From Acidiflorens sp963841945 (GTDB lineage Bacteria; Acidobacteriota; Terriglobia; Terriglobales; Acidobacteriaceae), in the NCBI GenBank assembly GCA_963841945.1, contig CAWJFC010000028.1, positions 693,689 through 757,688 on the forward strand: a DNA stretch of 64,000 nucleotides. The letters run 5' to 3'. Shown here one piece after another: positions 35,855-44,730 of this stretch; positions within the stretch are counted from its first letter, which is position 1; each line of letters starts with the position of its first letter. Both the position numbers and the translations under genes were made by a program. The notes below the pieces were generated by a model. It made no database searches, was not told where the DNA came from, and saw only the letters and a program-made list of their open reading frames with translations.

Positions 35855-36630
35855 TGCGCACAAGCTTCCTCCTGTACGCTTACTTCTATTTGTGGATTGC
35901 TCCTCACCTGCTGTTGCTGCCACTCGCCCTATTGATGTTCCACAAAGGGCTCTACAAAGCATTTCCTCTTTTCCAGTCCTACGTACTTTTCGAGTTCCTG
36001 CAATTCTGCATCCTTTTCGCCCTGTACATCGCTCAAAGAAGGCAATTGCATCTCTTTCCAGCCTGGATGTATCAGACGGTCGACCTGTTGAGCCGAACTG
36101 GAAGTATCATTTTACATTTTGGAGTCCTCCAGGAGTTATTTGAATCTCCGGTTGCGAATAACTCGGATTTGCGGCAAACTACGGGTCGAATCTTAAAGTG
36201 GGTTACTGGCCTGCTTATCGCTATGGGGTTATTATTCATAGGATCGCTCTATTACAGCGCGATTGGCCATCGGCTTCCGCCCTGGTATGCGACGCTCGAA
36301 GGCTTTAATATCGCGCAGTGTGGCGTATTGGTCTTTGTTTTTCTCTGGCACCGCTATTTGGGCCTCAGGATGTCACCTTTGGTTTTCGGCATCGCTCTCG
36401 GGATCGGTATGACGGCGTGTTCCGACGCGCTGATTCAAGCTTGGGTGGACTCTCTAGCCGCGAGGAACCCCAGCCTTCCGACGATGTTGCAGATGACGGT
36501 GTTTCATTTGGCGACATTTGTCTGGTTGTATTCCGCCGCCGTTCAAAAAAAAGCTGACTTGGGCGGCGGCGGGCCCACGGCCCACATGCGTGACTGGGCC
36601 GAAGACGCGGGAAGGATCGTTCGCCTATGA
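35854..36630 (+). CDS. Multi-pass membrane protein, unknown function
   Basis: A 258-residue integral membrane protein with about seven hydrophobic segments, for example SFLLYAYFYLWIAPHLLLLP, WVTGLLIAMGLLFIGSLYY, CGVLVFVFLWHRYLGL, MSPLVFGIALGIGMTACSD and TVFHLATFVWLYSAAV. I do not recognise the family. Its start is buried in the hairpin just upstream and it overlaps the next gene by four bases (ATGA), so the two are co-translated. A seven-helix topology could suit a receptor or sensor for the exported peptide, which is speculation. Confidence 0.75.
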   Translation: MRTSFLLYAYFYLWIAPHLLLLPLALLMFHKGLYKAFPLFQSYVLFEFLQFCILFALYIAQRRQLHLFPAWMYQTVDLLSRTGSIILHFGVLQELFESPVANNSDLRQTTGRILKWVTGLLIAMGLLFIGSLYYSAIGHRLPPWYATLEGFNIAQCGVLVFVFLWHRYLGLRMSPLVFGIALGIGMTACSDALIQAWVDSLAARNPSLPTMLQMTVFHLATFVWLYSAAVQKKADLGGGGPTAHMRDWAEDAGRIVRL

Positions 36631-37151
36631 CTCCGGTGATCATCCTGGCGGTCGTCGCCCTGCTGTTCTCGCTCTTTCTGCTTTGGCAGGTTCTGTCACG
36701 GTACTCACGACCCGCCGCGATTCAGACCAATCGCGCGGAACTGGTCCCGGTGGATATTGAGGCCTTTGAGAACCTTACAGATCCAGAAGAGGAACGATTC
36801 CTGCGAAGTAATCTTCCGCCTCCCGAATTTCGAAGGGTGCAGCGACTTCGTCTGCGCGCCGCCAAAGTCTATATCGCAGCCTTATCGCAAAATGCCGGCC
36901 TGCTGGTTAAAATCGGCCAGGCTGCGAGTCTCAATGCCGACCCCGAGATTGCCGCACCCGGGCGGGAGCTTCTTCAGCAAGCAATTCGCTTGAAATTGTT
37001 TTGCCTGTTTTCATGGCTCAGGATACGAGGCGCCTTCCTGTTTCCGATCGTCCTATCTCCCTCAAATAAGTCTCCCTCAAACAAGCTTGCCCGTCGATAC
37101 ATGTCGATCAGTTACATGGCGGCGAACCTGACGGGCAGGGCAGCTGCCTAA
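36627..37151 (+). CDS. Single-TM small membrane protein, unknown function
   Basis: A 174-residue protein with an N-terminal anchor (MTPVIILAVVALLFSLFLLW) and a cytoplasmic helical domain (TDPEEERFLRSNLPPPEFRRVQRLRLRAAKVYIAAL...GQAASLNADPEIAAPGRELLQQAIRLKLF). The C-terminal part contains a short direct repeat (SPSNKSPSNK). Translationally coupled to the previous gene. Family unrecognised. Confidence 0.72.
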   Translation: MTPVIILAVVALLFSLFLLWQVLSRYSRPAAIQTNRAELVPVDIEAFENLTDPEEERFLRSNLPPPEFRRVQRLRLRAAKVYIAALSQNAGLLVKIGQAASLNADPEIAAPGRELLQQAIRLKLFCLFSWLRIRGAFLFPIVLSPSNKSPSNKLARRYMSISYMAANLTGRAAA

Positions 37152-37624
37152 AGCCCAGATCACACATTAGGGATGAACGTCGTATATCCGACGGGATGGA
37201 ATGCCGATCAAGCAGGGCTTGATTCTGAAGGTGGTGGCGGAACCGTTGAGGGGGTACTCAAGCACAGTCCCGCCCCGCCTCATACTGTTGGGACTGTAGG
37301 CTGTTTCCGCGAGTCCTCTGCGAGCAATCCATTACTTGTTACGGAATCCGAACAAACCGGAACCTCCCGAAAGTGTTGCAATTTTCAGCGGCCCCAGCAA
37401 CACCGGGTGGCGTTCGCGGGGACTTCCCTGAAAGGCCAAGAGCCTCGTAATCCTTTTATATCGAAGGGATTATGGTGGGTAACCATTACGGACCGGTCAT
37501 TCACGGCATTACTAAATACCTATCTTACCCCTATTTAGGGCCATGTACTTTGGTGTAGTCGTGCCTTAATCTGGCTCTGCTCGGCAACCTGGGGCTGACT
37601 TGGCCCAATCCAAGCGGAGACCAA
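37152..37624. other. Intergenic region with small inverted repeats
   Basis: No convincing gene; an open frame of 121 codons on the plus strand reads as non-coding. Two weak hairpins were seen: ACAGTCCC/GGGACTGT at 37264-37297 and CTAAATA/TATTTAG at 37512-37538. The latter lies close to where the promoter of the next gene should be. Confidence 0.35.
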
Positions 37625-38044
37625 ATGAAATGCCTCCTCGCAATTCTGCTGGTTTGTGCGGCAGCGCAGGCTGAAAATCTCGCTACGAGCACCGCGGCAA
37701 ATACTCTGCCCTCAGCCGATGCTTCCAGTACTAGCCAGCCGTTCTGGACCTTTGAGAACAAGCTTGGCTTTGGCGTGCTCGCAGGCCTAGTGGCGGCTGA
37801 CGGAATTACGACGCAACGTGGCCTGAGTCAGGGCTATCACGAGGTCAACCCGCTTATGCGTCCATTTGTCACGCGCGGCGCGAGCGGAGAAGCCGTGGGG
37901 TCGGCGCTTGGCTTCGGCGCGGGGCTAGGCACGGTGTATCTGCTCCATCGAACTCATCACTACAAAGCCGAGCGGATCGCCATGCGGCTCATGGTGGGTG
38001 GCGAAGGCGCGGTTGTAGGACATAATCTTGCCGTGCTCCACTAG
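37625..38044 (+). CDS. Exported small hydrophobic protein, unknown function
   Basis: A 139-residue protein with a signal peptide (MKCLLAILLVCAAAQA) and two or three short hydrophobic segments (FGVLAGLVAADGITTQRGL, GSALGFGAGLGTVYLLH, MLVGGEGAVVGHNLAVLH-like end). The phrase YHEVNPLMRPFV with a preceding ADGITT resembles small DUF5658-like membrane proteins, but the match is by eye only. Confidence 0.65.
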   Translation: MKCLLAILLVCAAAQAENLATSTAANTLPSADASSTSQPFWTFENKLGFGVLAGLVAADGITTQRGLSQGYHEVNPLMRPFVTRGASGEAVGSALGFGAGLGTVYLLHRTHHYKAERIAMRLMVGGEGAVVGHNLAVLH

Positions 38045-38528
38045 GCATACGCGGGTTCCGGTCGAGGGCCAGGGCGGACCGCTAAGCAGAAGAGCTCGTT
38101 CGCTGCATAAACCGAGCACGCCGTAGCGCTCTCACCCCCGAACTCGTAATCCACACATCTAGCCGTATGTCGGCAAATACAGATCCTGTCCGGATCTGCG
38201 AGAACCCGCCCTTGATCTCCCAATAGAAAAGTCTCATTGACCCAGCGTGGAGAATTACAGGCAAAGAGCCAGATGCTGGCTTAGCTTGTCGAAGCGGGTT
38301 TATAGATTACCCACCAGCCTTTCCATAGAAGCAAGATACAGGTTGCGGGCAAAACTCATATTTCTTTTTCTTGTTTATGTTAGGCGCGCGCCAGAATGGG
38401 TCGTCGGGAGCGCCAGTGACTGAAGTTGAAATTCAGTCACTACCTCCCGAACGTCAACATTGGCCGGAGGACTGACGTCGGCCTGTCTCCTCATTTACAA
38501 TCTTCGGTTCCCATACAGGAGACGCAAC
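38045..38528. other. Intergenic region upstream of purB
   Basis: No gene seen. A small hairpin AGCCAG-ATG-CTGGCT lies near 38266-38280 and a much larger one at 38404-38450. The purB ribosome site (AGGAG, about 38518-38522) closes the region. Confidence 0.4.
38404..38450. repeat. Long two-step hairpin upstream of purB
   Basis: Outer arms TCGGGAG/CTCCCGA and inner arms AGTGACTGAA/TTCAGTCACT are both perfect, separated by short unpaired bases, with a 7-base loop GTTGAAA. The 47-nt structure sits about 80 bp before the purB start. It may be a leader structure or a REP-like element; no T-run follows. Confidence 0.6.
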
Positions 38529-39887
38529 GTGATCCCACGTTATACAAGGCCAGAAATGGCCCGCATCTGGAGCGACGAAAACCGATTCCGCACCTGGCTG
38601 GCGGTGGAAGTTGCCGCGACCGAAACGCTGGCCGCTGCCGGCATCGTTCCGAAAGACGCGGCGAAAGCGATTCGCGAGCGCGCCAACTTCAACGTCGAGC
38701 GCATCTTCGAGATTGAAGCCGAGGTCAAGCATGACGTCATCGCCTTCACGACCGCGGTCGCTGAAATCGTCGGGCCGCACTCGCGCTGGTTTCACTACGG
38801 ACTCACCTCGAACGACGTGGTGGATACCGCACAGGCGCTGCTAATCCAGCAGGCTTCATCGCTGATTGCAGGGGACCTGGAGCGACTGGCCGACGTGCTG
38901 GAACGGCGCGCATGGGAGTTTAAAGACACGCCGATGATCGGGCGCACGCATGGCGTGCATGCGGAGCCGATCACCTTCGGATTCAAGATCGCGAACTGGT
39001 ATTCGGAGACGCGGCGGAATATCGCGCGCTTTCAGGCGGCTGCGGAGGATTTGCGGGTGGGCAAGTTTTCGGGCGCCGTCGGAACTTTCGCCCACCTTAC
39101 GCCCGAACTGGAAGAGGAGATGTGCAGGCGGCTGGGACTGAAGGCGGCGGCGGTTTCATCGCAGGTGATTCAGCGGGACCGCCATGCGCACTACCTTGCC
39201 ACTTTGGCGGTCGTGGCATCGACGCTCGACAAGATCGCGACGGAGATTCGGCACCTGCAACGCACCGAAGTGCGCGAAGCAGAGGAGTATTTCAGCGAGA
39301 AGCAAAAGGGCTCGTCGGCCATGCCGCACAAGCGGAATCCGGTGACGGCTGAGCAGATCAGCGGACTGGCGCGCGTGGTGCGGGCGAATGCGCAGGCGGG
39401 ATTCGAAAATGTTGCACTGTGGCATGAGCGCGATATTTCCCACTCGTCGGCCGAACGCATCATTATTCCGGATTCAACGACGCTTGCCGATTATCTGCTA
39501 AATAAAACGGCGAACCTTGTGGAGGCCATGTTCGTTTATCCCGAGCGCATGCTGGCGAACCTGCAATCGACGCGCGGGCTCGTTTTCAGCGGGCAGTTAC
39601 TGCTTGACCTGGTGGAAAGCGGAATCTCGCGCGAGGATGCGTATCGGTTAGTGCAGGGGCATGCGATGCGGGCGTGGAGAGAAGATCTCGACTTCCACGA
39701 ACTGGTATTGAGCGATCCCGCGATTAGTGGCCGGGTACCGCGGGCGAAGATTGAGCGGGCGTTTGATTTGAAGCGGCAGCTGCGAAATATCGAAAAGATT
39801 TTCAGGCGGGTGTTTCCGGAGCATCTCGCTTCGAAGAAAAGTGTTCGTGGAAAAGTCGGCGGGAAGAAGAAAGGCAAGAAGAGTTAG
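38529..39887 (+). CDS. purB: Adenylosuccinate lyase
   Basis: Cleaves SAICAR and adenylosuccinate in purine synthesis. The true start is GTG 38529 (VIPRYTRPEMARIWSDENRF) behind AGGAG, giving 452 residues. Fumarase-superfamily landmarks: HYGLTSNDVVDTAQAL, the catalytic His in IGRTHGVHAEPITFG, and the signature loop KGSSAMPHKRNPVTAEQISG. It ends with a basic tail (KSVRGKVGGKKKGKKS), unusual for PurB and probably disordered. Confidence 0.94.
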   Translation: MIPRYTRPEMARIWSDENRFRTWLAVEVAATETLAAAGIVPKDAAKAIRERANFNVERIFEIEAEVKHDVIAFTTAVAEIVGPHSRWFHYGLTSNDVVDTAQALLIQQASSLIAGDLERLADVLERRAWEFKDTPMIGRTHGVHAEPITFGFKIANWYSETRRNIARFQAAAEDLRVGKFSGAVGTFAHLTPELEEEMCRRLGLKAAAVSSQVIQRDRHAHYLATLAVVASTLDKIATEIRHLQRTEVREAEEYFSEKQKGSSAMPHKRNPVTAEQISGLARVVRANAQAGFENVALWHERDISHSSAERIIIPDSTTLADYLLNKTANLVEAMFVYPERMLANLQSTRGLVFSGQLLLDLVESGISREDAYRLVQGHAMRAWREDLDFHELVLSDPAISGRVPRAKIERAFDLKRQLRNIEKIFRRVFPEHLASKKSVRGKVGGKKKGKKS

Positions 39888-39956
39888 CGCCTCAATCTTT
39901 CGGCGAGTGCTCTGGGCTGGAACTTTGCTGGGAGTTGAGAGCCTTGAACTGCTCTT

Positions 39957-40490
39957 TTATTTAAAGCTTGCTGATCCGTCAGTTGCGGGAGGTTCCTTCC
40001 TGCATTCCGGAGGGTTGCGAACCAATTCAAGCAAGGCGATCAGTTTTGCGAGTTTTTCCTGTCCCACATGTTTAAGGATCCCGCGGGCATGGATTTCGAC
40101 GGGTTCATCCATTTCGCGCAGAAGCTTTAATCCCGCCGTCGTGATTTTTCCGTAGATCACTCGGCGATCCAGTTTGCCGCGCGCGCGTTTCACAAAGCCA
40201 CGATTCTCCAAACGATTCAGCAGGCGGGTCACGTCGGGATCGTGCGTAATCATGCGCTCGCCGATTTCGCTGCACGGCAGTCCGTCCGGTCCAGCACCGC
40301 GCAGAATGCGCAGCGCGTTGTATTGTGTGCTGGTCAATCCGAAATTGTTGAGCCTGGCCTCGACGCTGGTTTGCAAGGCGTCGGCGGTGCGCAGCAACGC
40401 AAGGTAAGCCTCCTGCTCGCGGCTGCGGAAGGGAGCGCTTTGCTTTAGTTCAGATTGAAGAAGGCTGGAGTGGCGCAAGCCGCGAGGCAT
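39957..40490 (-). CDS. MarR-family regulator
   Basis: A 177-residue winged-helix repressor. The core reads LTSTQYNALRILRGAGPDGLPCSEIGERMITHDPDVTRLLNRLENRGFVKRARGKLDRRVIYGKITTAG. Dimer helices flank it (YLALLRTADALQTSVEARL and LLREMDEPVEIHARGILKHVG). Its target is unknown; a palindrome ahead of the BON gene at 40983 is a possible site. Confidence 0.88.
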   Translation of the reverse strand: MPRGLRHSSLLQSELKQSAPFRSREQEAYLALLRTADALQTSVEARLNNFGLTSTQYNALRILRGAGPDGLPCSEIGERMITHDPDVTRLLNRLENRGFVKRARGKLDRRVIYGKITTAGLKLLREMDEPVEIHARGILKHVGQEKLAKLIALLELVRNPPECRKEPPATDGSASFK

Positions 40491-40608
40491 GAGGCGAGAT
40501 TAGTTGTGATGACGAATGTCTGTCAAACGGACGCGGACCCCACAGAATTGGTTTCGGAACGGAGAACACGCTTAACGGGACACGACGTGACAAAGGAGTG
40601 GGAGGAAC

Positions 40609-40830
40609 TTAGCCTCCACCTTCCATTCGCTCGATACGACGCTCGTGGCCCGCAGCGATTTTTACCAGATCGCCAATCAGATCGGCATGGCCGCGCAGAA
40701 TTCGGTCGTGTTCCTTTACCGATTGCGCCAAGCTCTGCACATCAGCCGTGAGGAGTTGCAAACTTTCCGCCAGAGCCTGATGTCTTTCCGCGAGCCGATC
40801 CAATTTCTCGTCGGTGGTCATGATGGACAT
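40609..40830 (-). CDS. Small coiled-coil protein
   Basis: About 73 residues from ATG 40830 (or 70 from 40821). Nearly all of it is a heptad-patterned helix: DEKLDRLAERHQALAESLQ, LTADVQSLAQSVKEHDRIL, LVKIAAGHERRIERME. Small proteins of this kind are frequent in acidobacteria and lack known function. No partner gene is coupled to it. Confidence 0.65.
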   Translation of the reverse strand: MSIMTTDEKLDRLAERHQALAESLQLLTADVQSLAQSVKEHDRILRGHADLIGDLVKIAAGHERRIERMEGGG

Positions 40831-40982
40831 TCTACCGCGATTTTCGCCGCGCAAGAGCGTTCCCTACAAGAGTGGGAGGCCGCTTTCCTTCGCGTTTTTC
40901 CTTGTAAACATCTGTAAAGGTAATAGTTTGTAAACGCCCGCGAGTCGCGCATCGCGGCTCGACTTACAGGCATCTATTTAAC

Positions 40983-40992
40983 TAACCGGTTA
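40983..40992. promoter_or_regulatory. 10-bp palindrome TAACCGGTTA ahead of the BON gene
   Basis: Perfect 10-bp palindrome about 40 bp upstream of the BON start, embedded in AT-rich promoter-like sequence. A dimeric repressor site is plausible; the nearest candidate regulator is the MarR protein at 39957-40490. Confidence 0.35.
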
Positions 40993-41031
40993 AACAGGTG
41001 GGGACCGGAATTCCAAACGAGGATGGCAACC

Positions 41032-41781
41032 ATGAAGAAACAATATGTCGGGGTGACCGTGGTGCTGCTCGTCCTGCTGAGCATGACGGCGTTTGCCGCT
41101 CCGAGCGGCCGCTATGACCAACAGATTCAGCAGGCCGTCAGCCAGAAGATCCACGGTAGCAAACAACTGCAGAACGTGAATGCGAGCGTCGAAGACGGAA
41201 TCGTGACGCTGACCGGCACGGTGAATTTGTATCAGGACAAACTGAACGCCGCCAAGAAGGCGAAGAAGATCGCCGATGTTACAGGCGTGCGCAACCACGT
41301 CGAGGTCGCGGGAGCGAACGTCCCGGACAGTCAACTGGAGCAGAAACTGGAGAAGAAGCTGGCTTTTGACCGCGTCGGATACTTCGACAACACGTTTAAC
41401 TATCTGGCGCTCACGGTTCAGGACGGAGTGGTGACGCTGGAAGGCGACATGGTGTATGACACGCCCAAGGATTCCGCGATGGCGATCGTGGCAGGCACGC
41501 CGGGCGTGAAGGGCGTGGTCGACAACGTGAAGGTGCTGCCGGCTTCGTTCGTCGACAATTCGCTGCGCGTGAGGATTGCGCGGGCGATTTATCGCGACCC
41601 GGTGCTCAGCAAGTACGCGATCGATCCGGTGCATCCGATTCGCATCGTCGTCGACAACGGGCACGTGACGCTCTATGGCTCGGTGATGAACACGATGGAT
41701 AAGAATGTCGCCGGAATTCGGGCGGGAGCGGTTCCGGGTACGTTCAGCGTGGAGAACAAGCTGGTGGTGAGCAAGAGCTAA
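41032..41781 (+). CDS. Exported BON-domain protein (three BON domains)
   Basis: A 249-residue periplasmic protein, start ATG 41032 with GAGG upstream; ATG 41023 is an alternative. Signal: MKKQYVGVTVVLLVLLSMTAFA. Three BON units follow, each with the glycine-centred core: VNASVEDGIVTLTGTV, LALTVQDGVVTLEGDM and IRIVVDNGHVTLYGSV. BON domains bind phospholipid or other envelope ligands and occur in OsmY-like stress proteins. A strong terminator follows, so it is transcribed alone. Confidence 0.9.
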   Translation: MKKQYVGVTVVLLVLLSMTAFAAPSGRYDQQIQQAVSQKIHGSKQLQNVNASVEDGIVTLTGTVNLYQDKLNAAKKAKKIADVTGVRNHVEVAGANVPDSQLEQKLEKKLAFDRVGYFDNTFNYLALTVQDGVVTLEGDMVYDTPKDSAMAIVAGTPGVKGVVDNVKVLPASFVDNSLRVRIARAIYRDPVLSKYAIDPVHPIRIVVDNGHVTLYGSVMNTMDKNVAGIRAGAVPGTFSVENKLVVSKS

Positions 41782-41843
41782 CGTTTTGCAAGACTAGCTT
41801 TGCGGGGAAGAAATGTTGGCAGGTGGTGATTCTCTCCTGGAAG

Positions 41844-41870
41844 GGCGCGGCGCGAGCCGCGCCTTTTTTT
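41844..41870 (+). terminator. Rho-independent terminator after the BON gene
   Basis: GGCGCGGC-GCGA-GCCGCGCC with a perfect 8-bp GC stem followed by seven T residues. It lies about 60 bases past the BON stop and before the convergent thioredoxin gene. Confidence 0.9.
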
Positions 41871-41905
41871 CGTGCTGAAACTTCTGGTCCGCCTTTTTCG
41901 GGAGT

Positions 41906-42415
41906 TCAGTCGTTTCGCATCCCCGGCTTCCATTTGTTCAGAAAAGCAATGAAGTCGTCCTGCGACATGGCGCGGGCGTTTTCGAATTCGCCGTTCTTCT
42001 GGCTATAGACGAGTTTGCCATTCGGATCGAGGACGGCGAGTCCCGGAATGCCGCGCTTCATCGGCACTTCGTACTTATCCATCAGGTCCTGATTCTTTTC
42101 GCCTTTGCCGATGTCGATATGCACAACCACATAATTGGCGGCGATGATCGAAGCGAGTTCCGGTTTGTGAAACGCCTCATCGAGCACGTGGCAGTCGAAG
42201 CACCAGTTGGCTCCGAAGACGACGATCACGCGTTTGTGCCCGGCTCTAGCTTTGGCCAGCGCCTCTTTAATTTCCAGGTGCGCGTCGGCTTTCTCGTCAT
42301 AGATCTGCTTTTGGTGCGTCCGCTCCTGGGCGGAACAGACGGCGCATGCGGCGATCACCGCCAGCGCTAACACGAAAAAAACCATCGCTGAATAAGACTT
42401 CGTTCGTTGCCTCAT
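41906..42415 (-). CDS. Exported thioredoxin-fold protein (WCFDC)
   Basis: A 169-residue protein with a signal or anchor helix (AMVFFVLALAVIAACAVCSA). The thioredoxin fold reads KRVIVVFGANWCFDCHVLDEAFH, with a WCFDC redox site, then YVVVHIDIGKG, the cis-Pro region KRGIPGLAVLDPNGKLVY. It resembles DUF953/TlpA-like disulfide reductases of the periplasm. A role in thiol maintenance or cytochrome assembly is possible; no partner is adjacent. Confidence 0.86.
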   Translation of the reverse strand: MRQRTKSYSAMVFFVLALAVIAACAVCSAQERTHQKQIYDEKADAHLEIKEALAKARAGHKRVIVVFGANWCFDCHVLDEAFHKPELASIIAANYVVVHIDIGKGEKNQDLMDKYEVPMKRGIPGLAVLDPNGKLVYSQKNGEFENARAMSQDDFIAFLNKWKPGMRND

Positions 42416-42556
42416 GAATTCGGCCTCACTATCGAAAGCAGATCAAGTCTATCGCACGGGCCATATTTTGGGCCGGGAGGCGAAACGTTAATTCTGCATG
42501 AACACTACAAGACAAAACGTTGTTGTAGAAAAGACTCCGGCGGGATGAGGGAAGAC

Positions 42557-43447
42557 TTACTCCGCGCTGCGCGAGTGCACCAGCTTCAGTTTGTCGCTCT
42601 GCAGAATGCGCTGGATCTGGTGCTTGGCATGGACGGTCCAGGGGCCGGTGGTGTCAAGTTTTACGTAGGCGCGCCAGTGCTGGAGCGCCTTGCGCGGTTC
42701 GCGGACTTTTTCGTAGGCGAGGGCGATGTTGTAGTGCGCGTCGGCATAGGTGGGCGCAAGCTGAATTGCCGTCTTGTAGGTATTGATGGCTTCTTCGATG
42801 CGCCCCGTCTCGTCGAGCACGTTGCCGAGATCGAAGTAGGCGAGCGCGTAGCGCGGATCGATCTCAATCGCCGAGCGATAGTGCTTTTCGGCGAGGGCAT
42901 ATTCGTGGCGATTGTAATAGAGGGTGCCGAGGTTGATGTGGGCGGCGGCGTGTTGAGGATCCATGTCGAGAACCTTCAAATAGACGGCAATCGCCTCGCT
43001 CTGCGCGGAGGGATCCTCCTCCAGCACAATTCCGCGCGAAAACAGGTCGACGACGTCGGTGACAACCAGTTCCGGCCCGGTGCGGCGGGGACTGGTCACG
43101 ATTTTTGACTCTTCGGAGGCGAAATCGAACATGAACTGCCCGGCGATCGGCTCGAGCAAACGGCCCTCATGCCGGAAGGCGACGCGGTGGCCGCTCTGGT
43201 AGGCACTTGCTTCAAGCAGCGGATTCTCCATCCCCGACACTTGTTTCAGCATGGCATCCAGCGAACGGCGAATCACGGCCGGACGCACTTTTCTTTCGCA
43301 CAGGTCGCGGACTTTTTTGACTTGGAGCAGGTCGAAGAACGAATAGCTTTCGCTAGTCTTTACCAGTCCTGCCTTCTCCCATGTCTGCAACTGGCGCGGG
43401 ACGACCCGCAGGATTCGCAGCAGGTCGAGGCGGCTATAACGGTACAT
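42557..43447 (-). CDS. MerR-type HTH fused to tetratricopeptide repeats
   Basis: A 296-residue protein. Residues 1-75 are a MerR-like winged helix (YSRLDLLRILRVVPRQLQTWEKAGLVKTSESYSFFDLLQVKKVRDLCERKV). The C-terminal half has at least three TPR units, such as AAHINLGTLYYNRHEYALAEKHYRSAIEIDP, ALAYFDLGNVLDETGRIEEAINTYKTAIQLAP and ADAHYNIALAYEKVREPRKALQHW. The fusion suggests a DNA-binding protein that docks a partner through TPRs. Such fusions are seen repeatedly in acidobacteria, but the role is not known. Confidence 0.85.
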   Translation of the reverse strand: MYRYSRLDLLRILRVVPRQLQTWEKAGLVKTSESYSFFDLLQVKKVRDLCERKVRPAVIRRSLDAMLKQVSGMENPLLEASAYQSGHRVAFRHEGRLLEPIAGQFMFDFASEESKIVTSPRRTGPELVVTDVVDLFSRGIVLEEDPSAQSEAIAVYLKVLDMDPQHAAAHINLGTLYYNRHEYALAEKHYRSAIEIDPRYALAYFDLGNVLDETGRIEEAINTYKTAIQLAPTYADAHYNIALAYEKVREPRKALQHWRAYVKLDTTGPWTVHAKHQIQRILQSDKLKLVHSRSAE

Positions 43448-43647
43448 AAAGAGTGAAGTGGGTCGCTTAGATTATCAGGGAATTTATGCGGAAATCGCAA
43501 GTAGCTGCGCGGTGGAGCGCTGTGGAGAAAGGGACTGAAATAGCACCGAAGTGGTATCGAGCGCTGGCGGCGTTCTTGGTTCCGGGACGAGCGGCTAGAT
43601 TTCCGGGAGGCTAGCGCCAATCGCCGATCAATTAACTGGGGCTCGCG

Positions 43648-44730
43648 TTAACTCGGCACTCGCGCCGTCGATTCGCGAACGATCAACTCCGGCTCCACGA
43701 CAATTTCTCGCGGATAGGAGTCGTCTTCCGGGCGGGCAATGCGCCGCAATAAGGTCTCGGCGGCGATCGTACCCATTTTTTTTAAGGGCTGTCGGATGGT
43801 GGTCAGGCGCGGGTTTTGGAAGGCTGCACTTTGAATGTCATCAAAGCCGACGACCGAGACATCGCGGGGTACCTCCAGTTTGGCGTCGCGCAATGCGCCG
43901 ATCGCGCCAATCGCGGAGATATCGTTGAAGGCAAAGAGCGCCGTGAAGTGCTGCTTCTGCTCGATGAGCCGCTTGGTCACGCGATAGCCAAGTTGTGGGG
44001 TCATAATTTCGCCTTCGAGCTGTGCGGTCAGCTTGGGATAAAGTTTCAGCTTGAGCCGCGCCGCCGCTTCGGTAATCGACTTCCAGCGCGCTTCCGTGTC
44101 TGAACTAAACTCCTGCCCCTTAATGATGGCGATGCGTTCGTGTCCGAGCAGTTGTAGATGGCGCAGCGCGAGTTCGGCTGCACGCTTGTGGTCCAGCAGA
44201 ATGTTGCTGACCCCGGTGGACGGATTGTGCCCGGAAACAGTGAGCACGGGCACAGGCAGGTCGTGATGCCACGGGGTGTCCACGGCAATCAGACCGTCTA
44301 CGAACCGGCCCATCAGCATCTTGGGATACTCCTCGATAAGATCGGGGCGGTGATGATGGCTGGCCACGAGGTAGAAATATCCCTCTTTTAGAAGATGCTG
44401 TTCGATGCCGCTCATGACCAGGGCGGCGTAGCCTTCGCTGACCTCGGGAACGAGGACGCCCACCGTAAAACTGCGCTGCGTGCGCGCCCAGCGAGCCGCA
44501 AAGCTGGGACGGTAATTCAAATCGCGGGCGGCGGCAAAGATGCGTTCCTGGGTGGTGCGTGGGATAGAGTCCGCGACGGACGCGCGGTTCAGGACCAGTG
44601 AAACGGTGGCGGGAGACAATCCGAGATGCTCAGCCAGCATACGGAGGGTTACTTGTCTGGGGCGAGTGTCGCTTCGGGCAGGGGTTCGGCCAGATCCATG
44701 TTTCGCAGGCACGGGTGCAGTCTTGCACAC
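43648..44730 (-). CDS. LacI-family repressor, likely regulator of the adjacent glycan-use genes
   Basis: A 360-residue sugar-responsive repressor. The HTH reads VTLRMLAEHLGLSPATVSLVLN, and the hinge and core follow (RSFTVGVLVPEVSEGYAALVMSGIEQHLLKEGYF, VVGFDDIQSAAFQNPRLTTIRQP). It is divergent from a TonB receptor and two glycosidases, suggesting that it controls them in response to a sugar product. The N-terminal 25 residues are basic and unconserved. Confidence 0.9.
   Translation of the reverse strand: MCKTAPVPAKHGSGRTPARSDTRPRQVTLRMLAEHLGLSPATVSLVLNRASVADSIPRTTQERIFAAARDLNYRPSFAARWARTQRSFTVGVLVPEVSEGYAALVMSGIEQHLLKEGYFYLVASHHHRPDLIEEYPKMLMGRFVDGLIAVDTPWHHDLPVPVLTVSGHNPSTGVSNILLDHKRAAELALRHLQLLGHERIAIIKGQEFSSDTEARWKSITEAAARLKLKLYPKLTAQLEGEIMTPQLGYRVTKRLIEQKQHFTALFAFNDISAIGAIGALRDAKLEVPRDVSVVGFDDIQSAAFQNPRLTTIRQPLKKMGTIAAETLLRRIARPEDDSYPREIVVEPELIVRESTARVPS

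Noticed and set aside
37173..37538. 121-codon open frame on the plus strand
   Set aside because: Composition is not protein-like and it crosses small inverted repeats; no ribosome site.
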